A DNA stretch of 64,000 nucleotides, from positions 743,696 through 807,695 of the forward strand of contig JAUIET010000001.1 in assembly GCA_030429735.1 (NCBI GenBank). Reading direction: 5' to 3'. The position numbers and the translations under genes are program-made. Every line of letters starts with the position of its first letter. Within the stretch, counting starts at the first letter, position 1. Shown one piece after another: positions 19,277-28,962 of this stretch. The notes below the pieces were generated by a model. That model ran no database searches, was not told the origin of the DNA, and saw only the letters and a list, made by a program, of their open reading frames with translations. The stretch comes from Gammaproteobacteria bacterium (GTDB lineage: Bacteria; Pseudomonadota; Gammaproteobacteria; Pseudomonadales; JAUIET01).

Positions 19277-19870
19277 TTATTGCTGCCTTATTACTGAAGT
19301 GCCACTGGGTCGCAGAATCTCACCGCTGTCCAGAAAACGAATTTCGCTGACGGAAGTTACACCGCCCAGAGCGCCGGCCAGGCAGTAGTCTACCGCGCCT
19401 GCAAAGTAGCGGCGCACGCGGGTGGCACTGCGAGCGGGCGGGCGGCCGCTGGGGTTAGCCGACGTTGACACGATCGGGCCGGCCCAGGCTGTGCACAGCT
19501 GCTGAACCACGGGGTGAGTGCTTACTCTCACGCACAGGCTTGTTCTGCCGCCACTCAATAGCGGGTGAACATCTGGGCTACAGGGAGCAATCCAGCTGGT
19601 TGGGTGCGCTTGCTGACTGCCGAGTCGTTGCCATTCTTCACGACTTAACTCGCCAAGCCAGGGGCCAAGTTGTTCTTTACTGGCCGCGACCAGAATCAGG
19701 CCCTTGTCCGGGCTGCGCTGTTTGAGCTGCAATAAACGGGCTAATGCCTCGCTGTTGTCGGGGTCGCAGCCCAGCCCCCAGACCGCTTCAGTTGGGTAAG
19801 CGAGCAAGCCACCGGATTGCAGCGTATCAACTGCACGGCGCACTCGAAAAGGCGAAATCGTTGTCTTCAT
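19277..19870 (-). CDS. tsaC: Threonylcarbamoyl-AMP synthase (YrdC/TsaC)
   Basis: 197 residues. It makes threonylcarbamoyl-AMP for the t6A37 modification of ANN-decoding tRNAs. The YrdC fold motifs are visible: GGLLAYPTEAVWGLGCD, LKQRSPDKGLILV (the KxR basic patch) and the later STSANPSGRPPARS. The single-domain length matches the bacterial housekeeping TsaC type. It is followed after 3 bp by hemF; about 150 bp separate it from dprA, a gap in which I see nothing. Confidence 0.95.
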   Translation of the reverse strand: MKTTISPFRVRRAVDTLQSGGLLAYPTEAVWGLGCDPDNSEALARLLQLKQRSPDKGLILVAASKEQLGPWLGELSREEWQRLGSQQAHPTSWIAPCSPDVHPLLSGGRTSLCVRVSTHPVVQQLCTAWAGPIVSTSANPSGRPPARSATRVRRYFAGAVDYCLAGALGGVTSVSEIRFLDSGEILRPSGTSVIRQQ

Positions 19871-20020
19871 TGAGTACCAGGTTCCAGCCGACCTGCGTGG
19901 TTCAGCGAGCGACCAAAGGAGTGATCATCAGCGACGCTTGGCCGTTTCAGGAAAGCCGGCGAAATTACCCTAACTCTGGGTTGGGTGCAAGGTCAGCTCA
20001 GTGGGCTGCACGCGCGCTGG

Positions 20021-21166
20021 TTAGCGAATACGCTGAAAACGCCCGGCACAGTGCTCTATGCGACCACACAGCTGCAGCTCCAGCAAAGCAGCGCTGACGT
20101 CGGCTGCAGGCAGGCCGGTGTGCTGAATAACAGCCTCTACCGATGTGGGTTCGTACTGAACCTGGTGCAATACCGTGGCCAGACGCAGGGCAACCGCTTG
20201 CTGTTCTGGCTCAAATTCATTCAGTAACGAAGGCTGCTGACCACTGAGCTGACATTGCAGTGCGTCCAATACATCGGATGGGTGATTGAGTAGCCGCGCA
20301 CCTGTTTTAATCAGCTCATTGCACCCGGAGCTGCCGGCGTTATTGATGGAGCCTGGCACGGCGTAGACCTCGCGATTTTGCTCCAGCGCATAGCGCGCTG
20401 TAATCAGGGAACCGCTGCGTTTGGCCGCTTCTATCACAATAGTGGCGCGACTAAGGCCGCTGATAATGCGGTTTCTTTGCGGGAAGTTGCCAGCTTGCGG
20501 TGACGTAGACGGAGGAAACTCACTGACCACGGCACCGGTTTGCGCAATGTCCGCGGCCAGTGTCGCGTTGCGCCGAGGGTACAGATTTGCAAGCCCGCTT
20601 CCCAACACAGCAACCGTGGGCTGGCCGGCCGCCAGCGCTGCTCTGTGGCTTGCGCTATCGATGCCCAGCGCCATACCACTGCACACCACCACACCGCTGG
20701 CCGCCAGTGCGGATGCAAAGCGTTGCGCTGTATCAAGGCCTGCGCCACTGGCTTTACGGCTGCCAACCATCGCCACCTGGGTTCGCTGCAAGCAGCTGTT
20801 CAGGCCCCAGACGTAGAGCAGCGGCGGAGCCAGGCTGATCTCGCGAAGCAACTCCGGGTAGTCGTCATCTTCTCTGGTCAACACCGACCAGTTCGACCGC
20901 TCGCAAAGCGCGAAGTCCTTGGTGGCCTGCTGATAGTAGCGGCTATTCTCACCACGACGAATAAGCTCGCGCAGCCCGGCTTGGGTCTGCGTTGACAAAC
21001 GCGCCGCTTGCCATTGATCGCTGGACGCGCCTAGCAGCTGTTCGAGAGTAGCGAAGTGTTTGAACAAGCGCGCTTCGCGAACCGGGCCCAACTCGGGCAG
21101 GTGCTGCAATGCCATGTACAGGCGCGCACGAGATTCAGCATCAACTGGGGGGTGGGTGATGGCCAT
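20021..21166 (-). CDS. dprA: DNA-processing protein DprA/Smf
   Basis: 381 residues. DprA loads RecA on incoming single-stranded DNA during transformation. It has an N-terminal helix-hairpin-like region (about 1-80), the Rossmann-type core with VAMVGSRKASGAG, CSGMALGIDSASHRAAL and VAVLGSGLANLYPRRN, and a C-terminal winged helix (about 315-381, VEAVIQHTGLPAADVSAALLEL). All core motifs look intact. It lies between the LysM gene and tsaC in the same direction. Confidence 0.96.
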   Translation of the reverse strand: MAITHPPVDAESRARLYMALQHLPELGPVREARLFKHFATLEQLLGASSDQWQAARLSTQTQAGLRELIRRGENSRYYQQATKDFALCERSNWSVLTREDDDYPELLREISLAPPLLYVWGLNSCLQRTQVAMVGSRKASGAGLDTAQRFASALAASGVVVCSGMALGIDSASHRAALAAGQPTVAVLGSGLANLYPRRNATLAADIAQTGAVVSEFPPSTSPQAGNFPQRNRIISGLSRATIVIEAAKRSGSLITARYALEQNREVYAVPGSINNAGSSGCNELIKTGARLLNHPSDVLDALQCQLSGQQPSLLNEFEPEQQAVALRLATVLHQVQYEPTSVEAVIQHTGLPAADVSAALLELQLCGRIEHCAGRFQRIR

Positions 21167-21263
21167 CCTTGCCTCCTTTCACCGGGAAAGGTAGCGATCA
21201 CAGGGCAGTGGTGCGTGTGGCCAGGCGCAGTGCTGGCCAGATTCATCCTTGAGCTAGCGGTCG

Positions 21264-22292
21264 CTACGGGTTGTGTACCCGGTCCATCACCTTCAATGGT
21301 TGAGTGGCCCGCAGTACCAGTCCATAGCTCATTCTTTCATATGTACGAAAAACCATCAATAGTCCGGCGCGCTCATCGGGCAGTTCTACCCATTCGCGCT
21401 CCTTTCGATCCAGCACACGCTCACCACGGCGGTCAATCGCCAGCACATTGCCTTCGGCAAGGCCGTCACGCTCGCCTTTGTTGATGACCACAATATCCAT
21501 AAAGCCGATTTGCGTTACCCCGCCTTCAACCGCGGCAATATAGCCGTCAATTTCTTGCGCTGGCGCGTCCGGGATAAAGGTTGCCGTGACACGACGCTCA
21601 ACGTTTGGCAGCAACCGATCTTCAATTCGAATTTCCTCGCGGCTGCGGTTTACCTGAAAGTGGCCGAGGTCGCCTTCAACATTAAGTTTTTTGACACCGC
21701 CAATGTCGAGTGCGGCTATACCAAGAATCTCCTTGGTTTTTGGATCACGGAATACTTCCCCTTTACGGTACACACCATAGACTTCATCCTCTGGTGCGAA
21801 GTAACCACGTGCATATACCTCGTCACCGGCGGCCGTCACGATATGGCCTTGCGCGCCTGCCAGTATATAAGGCGCGTTTTCCAAAACACCTTCTTCAACG
21901 ATGCGACTGTTACTCAGAAACGCATTGATTTTCTCAAGTGGAATTGCCGGAATTGCATTGTCGACCGGCGACAAGCGCATCTTCGGTGTTATGCGAACGG
22001 TATTGCTGTTCGGCCCACGAGTGACTCTAAGCCGAGGCTTGCCGTCAAGATACACAAGGTTTATAACATCGCCGGGGAAAATTAAGTGCGGGTTGGCAAT
22101 TTGCGGGTTGACCTGCCAAATTTCCGGCCATAACCACGGGTCACGAAGAAACTTTCCAGAAATATCCCACAGAGTATCGCCTTTAACCACCACATGTTGG
22201 TCGGGATGGCCGTCACGCATAACCACATCAGCCTGAGCCGCCAGGCCAAACAGCCACAAGCCCAAAATGCTTGAAAGCAATATATTTTTCAT
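21264..22292 (-). CDS. Secreted LysM domain protein
   Basis: 342 residues. It has a signal peptide (KNILLSSILGLWLFGLAAQA) and then one LysM peptidoglycan-binding domain (about 33-85, VVVKGDTLWDISGKFLRDPWLWPEIWQVNPQ... FPGDVINL). The remainder, about 250 residues, shows no enzymatic motif I recognise and looks beta-rich. A gene of this type sits upstream of dprA and divergent from def in Pseudomonas as well, so the position is conserved. A cell-wall role is inferred from the LysM domain. The 97-bp gap to dprA is unremarkable. Confidence 0.88.
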   Translation of the reverse strand: MKNILLSSILGLWLFGLAAQADVVMRDGHPDQHVVVKGDTLWDISGKFLRDPWLWPEIWQVNPQIANPHLIFPGDVINLVYLDGKPRLRVTRGPNSNTVRITPKMRLSPVDNAIPAIPLEKINAFLSNSRIVEEGVLENAPYILAGAQGHIVTAAGDEVYARGYFAPEDEVYGVYRKGEVFRDPKTKEILGIAALDIGGVKKLNVEGDLGHFQVNRSREEIRIEDRLLPNVERRVTATFIPDAPAQEIDGYIAAVEGGVTQIGFMDIVVINKGERDGLAEGNVLAIDRRGERVLDRKEREWVELPDERAGLLMVFRTYERMSYGLVLRATQPLKVMDRVHNP

Positions 22293-22503
22293 TACCTTAC
22301 CTTTTCCAACTTGCCGACGTGCAGGGGAGACCTTGAAAATTGCGCGCGTAGCGTCATAACACCATTTATACTATAGCATGTGTCGGCGATTTCGCCGGTG
22401 GGGGATAGGGCGCAAACTCGCCTGTTCTTACCGGTAAAAATGCCTGTTTATGCACTGTATCACGCAGTATGTGCGCTCTATTTATCAACAATTTGTGCAA
22501 CGA

Positions 22504-23007
22504 ATGGCCATCCTTGACATACTTGAATACCCAGACCCGCGGTTGCGCACCAAGGCGAAACCGATAGCGACCGTAACGGATCGCCATCGGCAGTTAATCG
22601 ACGACATGCTGGAAACCATGTACGACGCGCCCGGCATCGGGCTGGCAGCAACGCAGGTCAATGTGCATGAACAGTTAATCGTGATTGACGTGAGTGAAGG
22701 ACGCGACACGCCGCTGGTTTTTATCAACCCCGGTATTTCTGTGTTGGACGACGAGTTGCGTGCTTATGAAGAGGGCTGTTTATCCGTGCCGGATTACCAG
22801 GACACCGTAAAACGTCCCGCTCACGTCAAGGTGCAGGCACTGGACCGAAACGGCGATCCGTTTGAAATGCAACCAGACGATTTGTTGGCCGTGTGCATTC
22901 AGCACGAAATGGACCACCTCAACGGCAAGTTATTCGTTGACTACCTATCGTCATTGAAGCGACAGCGCCTGCGCACAAAAATCGCCAAGCGCCAACGCGC
23001 TGGATGA
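22504..23007 (+). CDS. def: Peptide deformylase
   Basis: Removes the formyl group from nascent proteins. 167 residues from the ATG at 22504 ([14 protein letters not shown]). All three metal-site motifs are present: GIGLAATQV (near 44), EGCLSVP (near 90) and QHEMDHLNG (near 133). The frame is open 18 codons further upstream, but the family starts here. Divergent from the LysM gene across about 210 bp. Its stop overlaps the fmt start by 4 bp (ATGA). Confidence 0.98.
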   Translation: MAILDILEYPDPRLRTKAKPIATVTDRHRQLIDDMLETMYDAPGIGLAATQVNVHEQLIVIDVSEGRDTPLVFINPGISVLDDELRAYEEGCLSVPDYQDTVKRPAHVKVQALDRNGDPFEMQPDDLLAVCIQHEMDHLNGKLFVDYLSSLKRQRLRTKIAKRQRAG

Positions 23008-23978
23008 CAACACCTGCTCTTCGGCTGGTGTTTGCCGGCACACCTGAATTTGCCGCACTTGCTTTGCGCGCCCTGTTGCGCAGCGAATATTGCGACGTGG
23101 TAGCGGTATACACACAGCCCGACAGACCACGCGGGCGCGGCAAAAAAACGGTGCCCAGCGCGGTCAAATCTGTGGCCCTGGATAACGATATTGCTGTGTG
23201 CCAGCCAGCTAACTTTAAAGATGACGCTGAGATTGAAACACTTAAACAATGGCGCGCTGATGTTATGGTGGTTGCGGCCTACGGCTTGCTGTTACCACAA
23301 CGCGTATTGGATACCCCACGCCTAGGTTGCATTAACATTCATGCCTCACTATTGCCACGCTGGCGCGGTGCTGCCCCTGTTGAGCGGGCAATAGAAGCAG
23401 GCGACACCGAGACCGGTGTGACTATTATGCAAATGGATGCGGGCCTTGATACCGGCGCTATGCTGTTGAAAAAACGTTGCGAGATTACTGGCACTGATAC
23501 CGGTGACAGTGTGCGCACTAAATTAGTCACGCTGGGCAGCGAGGCCATAGTCGAGAGTATTGCGTCTTTTGCACGAGGCGAAGTACGCGCCGAACAACAG
23601 GATAACCGGCTTGCCAACTACGCGAAGAAGATCAGTAAACCGGAAACCGCCATCGATTGGACAGCTAATGCCACCGATATCGACCGTAAAATTCGGGCCT
23701 TCTTCTCGGACTATACCTGCTTCACCTTGCTTGAAGGCGAACGGATAAAACTTGGACCTGAGACCAGGCCGATTATTGATGAGAGTGTGACGAACGCTCC
23801 CGGCACAATCATCGCTGTCGACAAAGACTCTGTGACTGTGCAGTGTGGCACCAACAGCGTGCAACTAACGCAGTTGCAGTTTCCGGGCGGGCGCATGATG
23901 TCTGTGCGCGACTGTTTGAATTCTCGCGCCTCACAGTTGCAGGTAGGCACACAATTCGAACAGCTCAGTGAGCAATAA
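23004..23978 (+). CDS. fmt: Methionyl-tRNA formyltransferase
   Basis: Formylates initiator Met-tRNA with 10-formyltetrahydrofolate. 324 residues. The N-terminal catalytic domain shows [13 protein letters not shown] and the motif [21 protein letters not shown] with catalytic Asn, His and (further on, [18 protein letters not shown]) Asp. The C-terminal OB-like tRNA-binding domain runs from about 205. It overlaps def (ATGA) and the downstream rsmB (11 bp), forming the usual def-fmt-rsmB operon. Confidence 0.98.
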   Translation: MTTPALRLVFAGTPEFAALALRALLRSEYCDVVAVYTQPDRPRGRGKKTVPSAVKSVALDNDIAVCQPANFKDDAEIETLKQWRADVMVVAAYGLLLPQRVLDTPRLGCINIHASLLPRWRGAAPVERAIEAGDTETGVTIMQMDAGLDTGAMLLKKRCEITGTDTGDSVRTKLVTLGSEAIVESIASFARGEVRAEQQDNRLANYAKKISKPETAIDWTANATDIDRKIRAFFSDYTCFTLLEGERIKLGPETRPIIDESVTNAPGTIIAVDKDSVTVQCGTNSVQLTQLQFPGGRMMSVRDCLNSRASQLQVGTQFEQLSEQ

Positions 23979-25281
23979 GCCCAGCCCTCGCCACGACAAC
24001 AGCCGCGTATTGGCGGCGCGTATTCTCTGCCGCTTGCTTAACCATGACGGCTCGCTTGCCACGTTGTTACCACACTATCTTACAGGGGCTGACAACACTG
24101 ACAGGCATAGCGAAGTTAAAGAATTATGCTTCGGGGTAATGCGTTGGTACTTTCAGCTGGACGCTGTTCTGGTCAAGCTGATCAGCAAACCGCTGCGCCG
24201 CAAAGACGCCGATGTTCGCGCCTTGTTATTGATTGGTTTATACCAGCTATTGCATATGCGCACACCTTCTCATGCTGCCGTCAGCGAAACGGTTAACGCG
24301 GCCGCGACACTGAAAAAGAACTGGGCGAAAGGCCTGATCAATGGTGTTCTGCGCAATGCCGATCGGCAAAAGGACGATTTATTGGCCGCATTAACGCCCG
24401 CAGAGCAAGCTGCGTTTCCACCCTGGTTGTACAAGCGGCTAACACAATGCTGGCCCGATCAGCTTGACGAGGTATTAGCCGCCAGCAATCAACGCCCACC
24501 AATGACTTTGCGGGTAAACCTGGCCAGGCAGACCCGCGAAGCGGCCTTACAATCGCTGCGTGACGCCGGACTAGAGTGCTCACCGGGCCAGTTGAGTGAC
24601 AGCTCGATCACGCTGGACAAAGCCTGCGATGTGGCACAGCTACCCGGCTTTCTGCCTGGCACTATTAGCGTTCAAGACGAGGGCGCGCAGCTCGCTGCCG
24701 CATTGCTGCAGCTGGAACAGGGCCTGTCTGTGCTGGATGCATGCTGCGCACCGGGCGGTAAAACCGGGCATATTCTGGAAAGCGCCAACGACCTGGCTGT
24801 GGATGCAATGGACAACAGCAGTGTTCGCCTGCAACGGGTGAATGACAACCTTCAACGGCTGGGTATGTCGGCAACCCTTATTGAAGCAGACGCCAGCGAC
24901 CTGAAGCGCTGGAAGGGGGGCGAACACTACCAGCGTATTTTGCTGGACGTACCTTGTTCTGCCACCGGTGTTATCCGGCGAAACCCCGACATCAAATATT
25001 TGCGCCGCGAGCAAGATATTGCCCGCTTGAGCAGTGTGCAACAGGCTATGTTACACACCTGTTGGTCCAAACTGGCGCCCGGTGGCCTATTGCTGTATTC
25101 CACATGTTCAATTTTACCGGAAGAAAATCAGCAAATAGTTGCTGCCTTTGTTGAATCCCAAGACGATGCAACGCATGATCCCATTGTGGCGAATTGGGGG
25201 CATGAGTGCTCGTTTGGTCGCCAGTTGCTGCCCTCGGCTCATGACGGTTTTTACTACGCACGTTTGGTGAAAAGTCGGTAG
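23968..25281 (+). CDS. rsmB: 16S rRNA (cytosine-967-C5) methyltransferase
   Basis: 437 residues. The N-terminal part (about 10-145) is the NusB-like RNA-binding domain. The C-terminal SAM domain has DACCAPGGKTGHIL, the motif IV cysteine in LDVPCSATGVIRRNPDIK and the catalytic cysteine in YSTCSILPEENQ. It starts with GTG inside the end of fmt. It is the third gene of the def-fmt-rsmB unit, with trkA 35 bp downstream. Confidence 0.97.
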   Translation: MSNKPSPRHDNSRVLAARILCRLLNHDGSLATLLPHYLTGADNTDRHSEVKELCFGVMRWYFQLDAVLVKLISKPLRRKDADVRALLLIGLYQLLHMRTPSHAAVSETVNAAATLKKNWAKGLINGVLRNADRQKDDLLAALTPAEQAAFPPWLYKRLTQCWPDQLDEVLAASNQRPPMTLRVNLARQTREAALQSLRDAGLECSPGQLSDSSITLDKACDVAQLPGFLPGTISVQDEGAQLAAALLQLEQGLSVLDACCAPGGKTGHILESANDLAVDAMDNSSVRLQRVNDNLQRLGMSATLIEADASDLKRWKGGEHYQRILLDVPCSATGVIRRNPDIKYLRREQDIARLSSVQQAMLHTCWSKLAPGGLLLYSTCSILPEENQQIVAAFVESQDDATHDPIVANWGHECSFGRQLLPSAHDGFYYARLVKSR

Positions 25282-25316
25282 CCAGACCATTAGCCAGAAC
25301 AGAACCAGGAACTTAC

Positions 25317-26690
25317 GTGAACATAATTATTCTCGGGGCCGGCCAGGTAGGCGGGCGTCTGGCCGAAGCGCTGGCAGACGAGCAGAACGAGATAACGCTG
25401 GTTGACCAAAATCCGGACGTATTGCACGAGCTGCAAGACCGCCTTGATATCCGCACCCTGGTGGGCCACGCGTCACACCCTAATGTGCTGCGCCGTGCCG
25501 GCGCTGAAGACGCCGACATGCTGATCGCCGTGACCAGCAGCGACGAAATCAACATGATCGCCTGCCAAATCGCATTCTCGATGTTCCACACACCGATGAA
25601 GGTTAGCCGCATTCGATCGCCCGAGTATCAAAACCGCGAAGAGATCTTTCGCAATGAAGCGATTCCAATCGACGTGTGGATCAGCCCTGAGCAGTTGGTT
25701 ACCAGCTACCTGCAAAACCTGGTAGACAATCCGGACGCTCTGCAGGTTCTGGACTTTGCGGGCGGGCGCGTGAAGCTGGTTGCGGTGAAAGCGTATTACG
25801 GTGGCTTGATCATGGGCCAGGAGTTGCGAGAGATTCGTAAACACATGAAAAAAGGGGACACTCGCGTTGCCGCCATATTCCGGCGCGACCGTCCCATCAT
25901 TCCCGAAGGCGATACTGTTGTTGAAGTGGACGACGAAGTGTTCTTTATTGCCGCGCGCGAGCACACACCGGCCGTGATGGCCGAACTCCGCCGACTGGAA
26001 AACCCTTACAAGCGGGTGATGATCGCCGGCGGCGGTAATATCGGCGCCCGGCTTGCAGAGGCCATCGAACACGATTACCAGGTCAAGGTCATTGAATTCA
26101 ACAAAGAACGCGCCGCGTACTTGTCAGAGAATCTGCAGAAATCGATCGTGTTGTACGGCAGTGCCACCGACAGCGAATTGCTGATGGCTGAAAACATTGA
26201 ATACACCGATCTGTTTTTAGCCGTTACCAATGATGATGAAGCCAATATTATGGCGTCTCTACTGGCCAAGAAACGCGGTGCACGCAAGGTGATCACGTTA
26301 ATCGCTAACCCGGCGTATGTTGACCTGGTACAAGGCGGCGACATCGACATCGCCATCTCGCCGCACCAGATTACCATCGGCAGCATTCTGACTCACGTGC
26401 GGCGTGGCGACATGGCAAATGTGTACTCCTTACGCCGCGGTGCCGCGGAGGCAATGGAGATAGTCGCGCATGGTGATTCGGGTTCGTCAAAAGTAGTTGG
26501 CAAAGCCCTAAAAGACATCGCGTTACCGGAAGGAGCAACCATCGGTGCATTGGTGCGAGGTGACGAAGTCATTATTGCGCACAAGAGTATTGTGGTTGAA
26601 TCCGATGATCACGTCATTTTGTTTTTAACCGACAAAAATAAAGTCAGCGAAGTGGAACGCCTGTTTCAGGTGGGTTTCCACTTCCTCTAG
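25317..26690 (+). CDS. trkA: Trk potassium uptake regulatory protein TrkA
   Basis: 457 residues with a duplicated design: two RCK-type NAD-binding domains, seen as IILGAGQVGGRLAEAL (residue 4 on) and MIAGGGNIGARLAEAI (near 235), each followed by a TrkA-C domain. It is the cytoplasmic gating partner of TrkH. It starts with GTG at 25317 with AGGA upstream. It is 17 bp before trkH, so both Trk parts are co-expressed; trkA behind rsmB is the usual order, trkH beside it is convenient but not universal. Confidence 0.98.
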   Translation: MNIIILGAGQVGGRLAEALADEQNEITLVDQNPDVLHELQDRLDIRTLVGHASHPNVLRRAGAEDADMLIAVTSSDEINMIACQIAFSMFHTPMKVSRIRSPEYQNREEIFRNEAIPIDVWISPEQLVTSYLQNLVDNPDALQVLDFAGGRVKLVAVKAYYGGLIMGQELREIRKHMKKGDTRVAAIFRRDRPIIPEGDTVVEVDDEVFFIAAREHTPAVMAELRRLENPYKRVMIAGGGNIGARLAEAIEHDYQVKVIEFNKERAAYLSENLQKSIVLYGSATDSELLMAENIEYTDLFLAVTNDDEANIMASLLAKKRGARKVITLIANPAYVDLVQGGDIDIAISPHQITIGSILTHVRRGDMANVYSLRRGAAEAMEIVAHGDSGSSKVVGKALKDIALPEGATIGALVRGDEVIIAHKSIVVESDDHVILFLTDKNKVSEVERLFQVGFHFL

Positions 26691-26707
26691 AGAGCCGCTG
26701 AACAAGC

Positions 26708-28156
26708 ATGCATTTTTCGATCATCTTTCGGGTTCTCGGCGTGCTGCTGATGCTGTTCAGCCTGACCATGCTGATTCCTGTAATAGTGTCCTACATATAC
26801 GCAGACGGCACACAGCTTGTTTTCTTTGAAGCGTTTCTAACTACATTTATATGTGGCGGCGTGCTTTGGCTGCCGTTTCGCAAGGCACAGCATGAGCTTC
26901 GTGTTCGCGACGGGTTTCTGGTAACCGCCATGTTCTGGTTTGTACTCGGCGTGTTTGGTGCCTTGCCACTGTATTTATCCGATAACACCGGCATCAGCCT
27001 CACCGACGCAATTTTTGAAAGTATTTCTGGCCTGACCACTACGGGTGCAACCGTGCTGGTTGGTCTTGATTTACTGCCGGAAGCCTTGTTGTTCTACCGG
27101 CAACAGCTGCAATGGCTTGGCGGCATCGGCATTATTGTGATTGCCGTAGCTATTTTGCCGATGCTGGGTATTGGTGGTATGCAGTTGTACAGGGCGGAAA
27201 CACCGGGCCCGATCAAGGACAGCAAGCTGACACCCCGAATCACCAGCACCGCGAAATGGTTGTTCATGATCTATTTGTTGTTAACCGCTGGTTGTAGTCT
27301 GAGCTACTGGCTGGCCGGCATGACCGCGTTTGATGCGATCAGCCACGGCTTTTCAACGGTGTCGATTGGTGGCTTCTCCACCCATGACTTAAGCATGGCC
27401 TACTTCGACAACCCCATCATTTTGATGATCGCAATTTTTTATATGGCGGTTGCCGGCATTAATTTTGCGCTGCACTTCTACGCCTGGCGAAGGGTGACCT
27501 TAAGTGTGTACGCACAAGACCCGGAGCTAAAGTTTTATCTGACCATGCTCGCAGTGGGTATTGTAATCGTCGTCAGTGCCTTAGCGCTGTCCGGTGCAAT
27601 GCCGTTTAATGAAGCTTTATTACACGGCGCGTTTCAAGTGGTGTCGATTGCAACGACCACCGGCTTTGCCAGCGCCAATTTCAGCGCCTGGCCCAGCTTT
27701 ATCCCGTTTCTGTTAATGGCGATGGCATTTGTGGGTGCCTGTGCCGGCTCAACCGGTGGCGGCATGAAAGTGATTCGTGCGCTACTCATGGTTAAACAGG
27801 GCTTGCGCGAAATTAAGCAGATTGTGCACCCGCATGCATTAATACCGGTCAAGCTCGGCAGCCGCCCGGTTGCCGAGCGGGTAATGTCGGCGGTTTGGGG
27901 CTTTATTGCCGTCTACATTGTCACCTTTATTACGCTGACGCTTGTGTTAATGGCCTTGGATCTGGATTTTGTCAGCGCCTATTCAGCGGCAGCCGCCTCG
28001 CTGAACAACCTGGGTCCGGGTTTGGGTCAGGTAGCAGCGCACTATGGCAACATCTCTGACCCGGCCAAATGGCTTTTATGTTTTGCCATGTTACTTGGTC
28101 GTTTGGAAATCTTTACACTGCTGGTATTGTTCACACCTCTTTTCTGGAGGAAATAG
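26708..28156 (+). CDS. trkH: Trk potassium uptake membrane protein TrkH
   Basis: 482 residues of SKT-family K+ transporter. The four selectivity-loop regions are recognisable, for example SGLTTTGATVL near 105, STVSIGGFSTHD near 220, ATTTGFASANF near 317 and AASLNNLGPGLG near 433, each with the filter glycine. Membrane helices cover most of the length. It starts 17 bp after trkA. The next gene begins two bases beyond its stop. Confidence 0.97.
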   Translation: MHFSIIFRVLGVLLMLFSLTMLIPVIVSYIYADGTQLVFFEAFLTTFICGGVLWLPFRKAQHELRVRDGFLVTAMFWFVLGVFGALPLYLSDNTGISLTDAIFESISGLTTTGATVLVGLDLLPEALLFYRQQLQWLGGIGIIVIAVAILPMLGIGGMQLYRAETPGPIKDSKLTPRITSTAKWLFMIYLLLTAGCSLSYWLAGMTAFDAISHGFSTVSIGGFSTHDLSMAYFDNPIILMIAIFYMAVAGINFALHFYAWRRVTLSVYAQDPELKFYLTMLAVGIVIVVSALALSGAMPFNEALLHGAFQVVSIATTTGFASANFSAWPSFIPFLLMAMAFVGACAGSTGGGMKVIRALLMVKQGLREIKQIVHPHALIPVKLGSRPVAERVMSAVWGFIAVYIVTFITLTLVLMALDLDFVSAYSAAAASLNNLGPGLGQVAAHYGNISDPAKWLLCFAMLLGRLEIFTLLVLFTPLFWRK

Positions 28157-28158
28157 CC

Positions 28159-28944
28159 GTGCCGCAACACACTGCAGACACTGTCGATGCCAAGCCCGCC
28201 CAGGCAAGGTACGCGCAGCAAACCCTTGATTGGCGCCTGTTTCTGGCCATCGCCATTACGGTGTTCTGGCTGTTGGGTGGTTCGTACTATATTTCCAGCA
28301 CCATAGGCTGGTCGCAGTTTCTGTCTCAACCGCTGGAAGCGCTTGGCAGTTTTCTGGAAGGGGCGTTTGCTCCGTTAGCATTTCTGTGGCTGGTGGTCGG
28401 TTATTTTCTTCAGCAAAAAGAGCTGTCACGCAACACTGACGCCATCCAGCAACAGCACGTGGAAATGCAACGCAGCTCCGATCAAGCCGAGCTGCAGGCA
28501 CAAGCGATACAACAAACCTCAGGCCATAACCAACGCCTTACGTTTATGCGCATGAACGACCTGGTATGCGAATCGATGGGATCAATCGTTGGTTTGCTGT
28601 ATCTGTCCAGCCAAGCGGCCGATGGCGAGGGAGCCGTCAGTCGCGATGAAATGATAGGTATGTGGGCAGAGATGTCGCGGGGTGATCATGCCTTGTTCGC
28701 TCGGCAATTCATGATGATAAATGCGGCTGGTGAGCAGCCTCTGAATGAGTTGTTTTTTGGCACCGACATTCGAGCCCGACACTCACAGAATTTTATGTCG
28801 CAGTTCGAGCGGCTTCTGGCCGCCGCCGAGCAGTGCGACCCAGACGGCCTGATCACCGATTCAGTAAAAGCAAATGTGAACGGCCGCTTGTACCGATTGA
28901 TGTATAACGAATTGAATAAGGAGCCTTTACCGGATAACTGGTGA
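28159..28944 (+). CDS. Membrane protein of unknown function next to trkH
   Basis: 261 residues from the GTG at 28159, chosen because GGAGG stands about 8 bases upstream; the frame also opens at 28069 inside trkH. Two membrane helices (about 24-46 and 65-85) are followed by a Gln/Glu-rich segment likely to form a coiled coil (about 88-125) and a soluble C-terminal region of 135 residues. I do not recognise the family. It begins two bases after the trkH stop, so it is translated from the trk message; a link to potassium or osmotic control is only a guess. Confidence 0.75.
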   Translation: MPQHTADTVDAKPAQARYAQQTLDWRLFLAIAITVFWLLGGSYYISSTIGWSQFLSQPLEALGSFLEGAFAPLAFLWLVVGYFLQQKELSRNTDAIQQQHVEMQRSSDQAELQAQAIQQTSGHNQRLTFMRMNDLVCESMGSIVGLLYLSSQAADGEGAVSRDEMIGMWAEMSRGDHALFARQFMMINAAGEQPLNELFFGTDIRARHSQNFMSQFERLLAAAEQCDPDGLITDSVKANVNGRLYRLMYNELNKEPLPDNW

Positions 28945-28962
28945 GCCTCAACAGCGTTGCAG

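Noticed and set aside
25473..26072. 199-codon minus-strand frame inside trkA
   Set aside because: Antisense to conserved NAD-binding domains; no independent support.
28457..28470. GCACGTGGAAAT, a possible third parS-like site
   Set aside because: Only half of the palindrome matches; the left half is broken.
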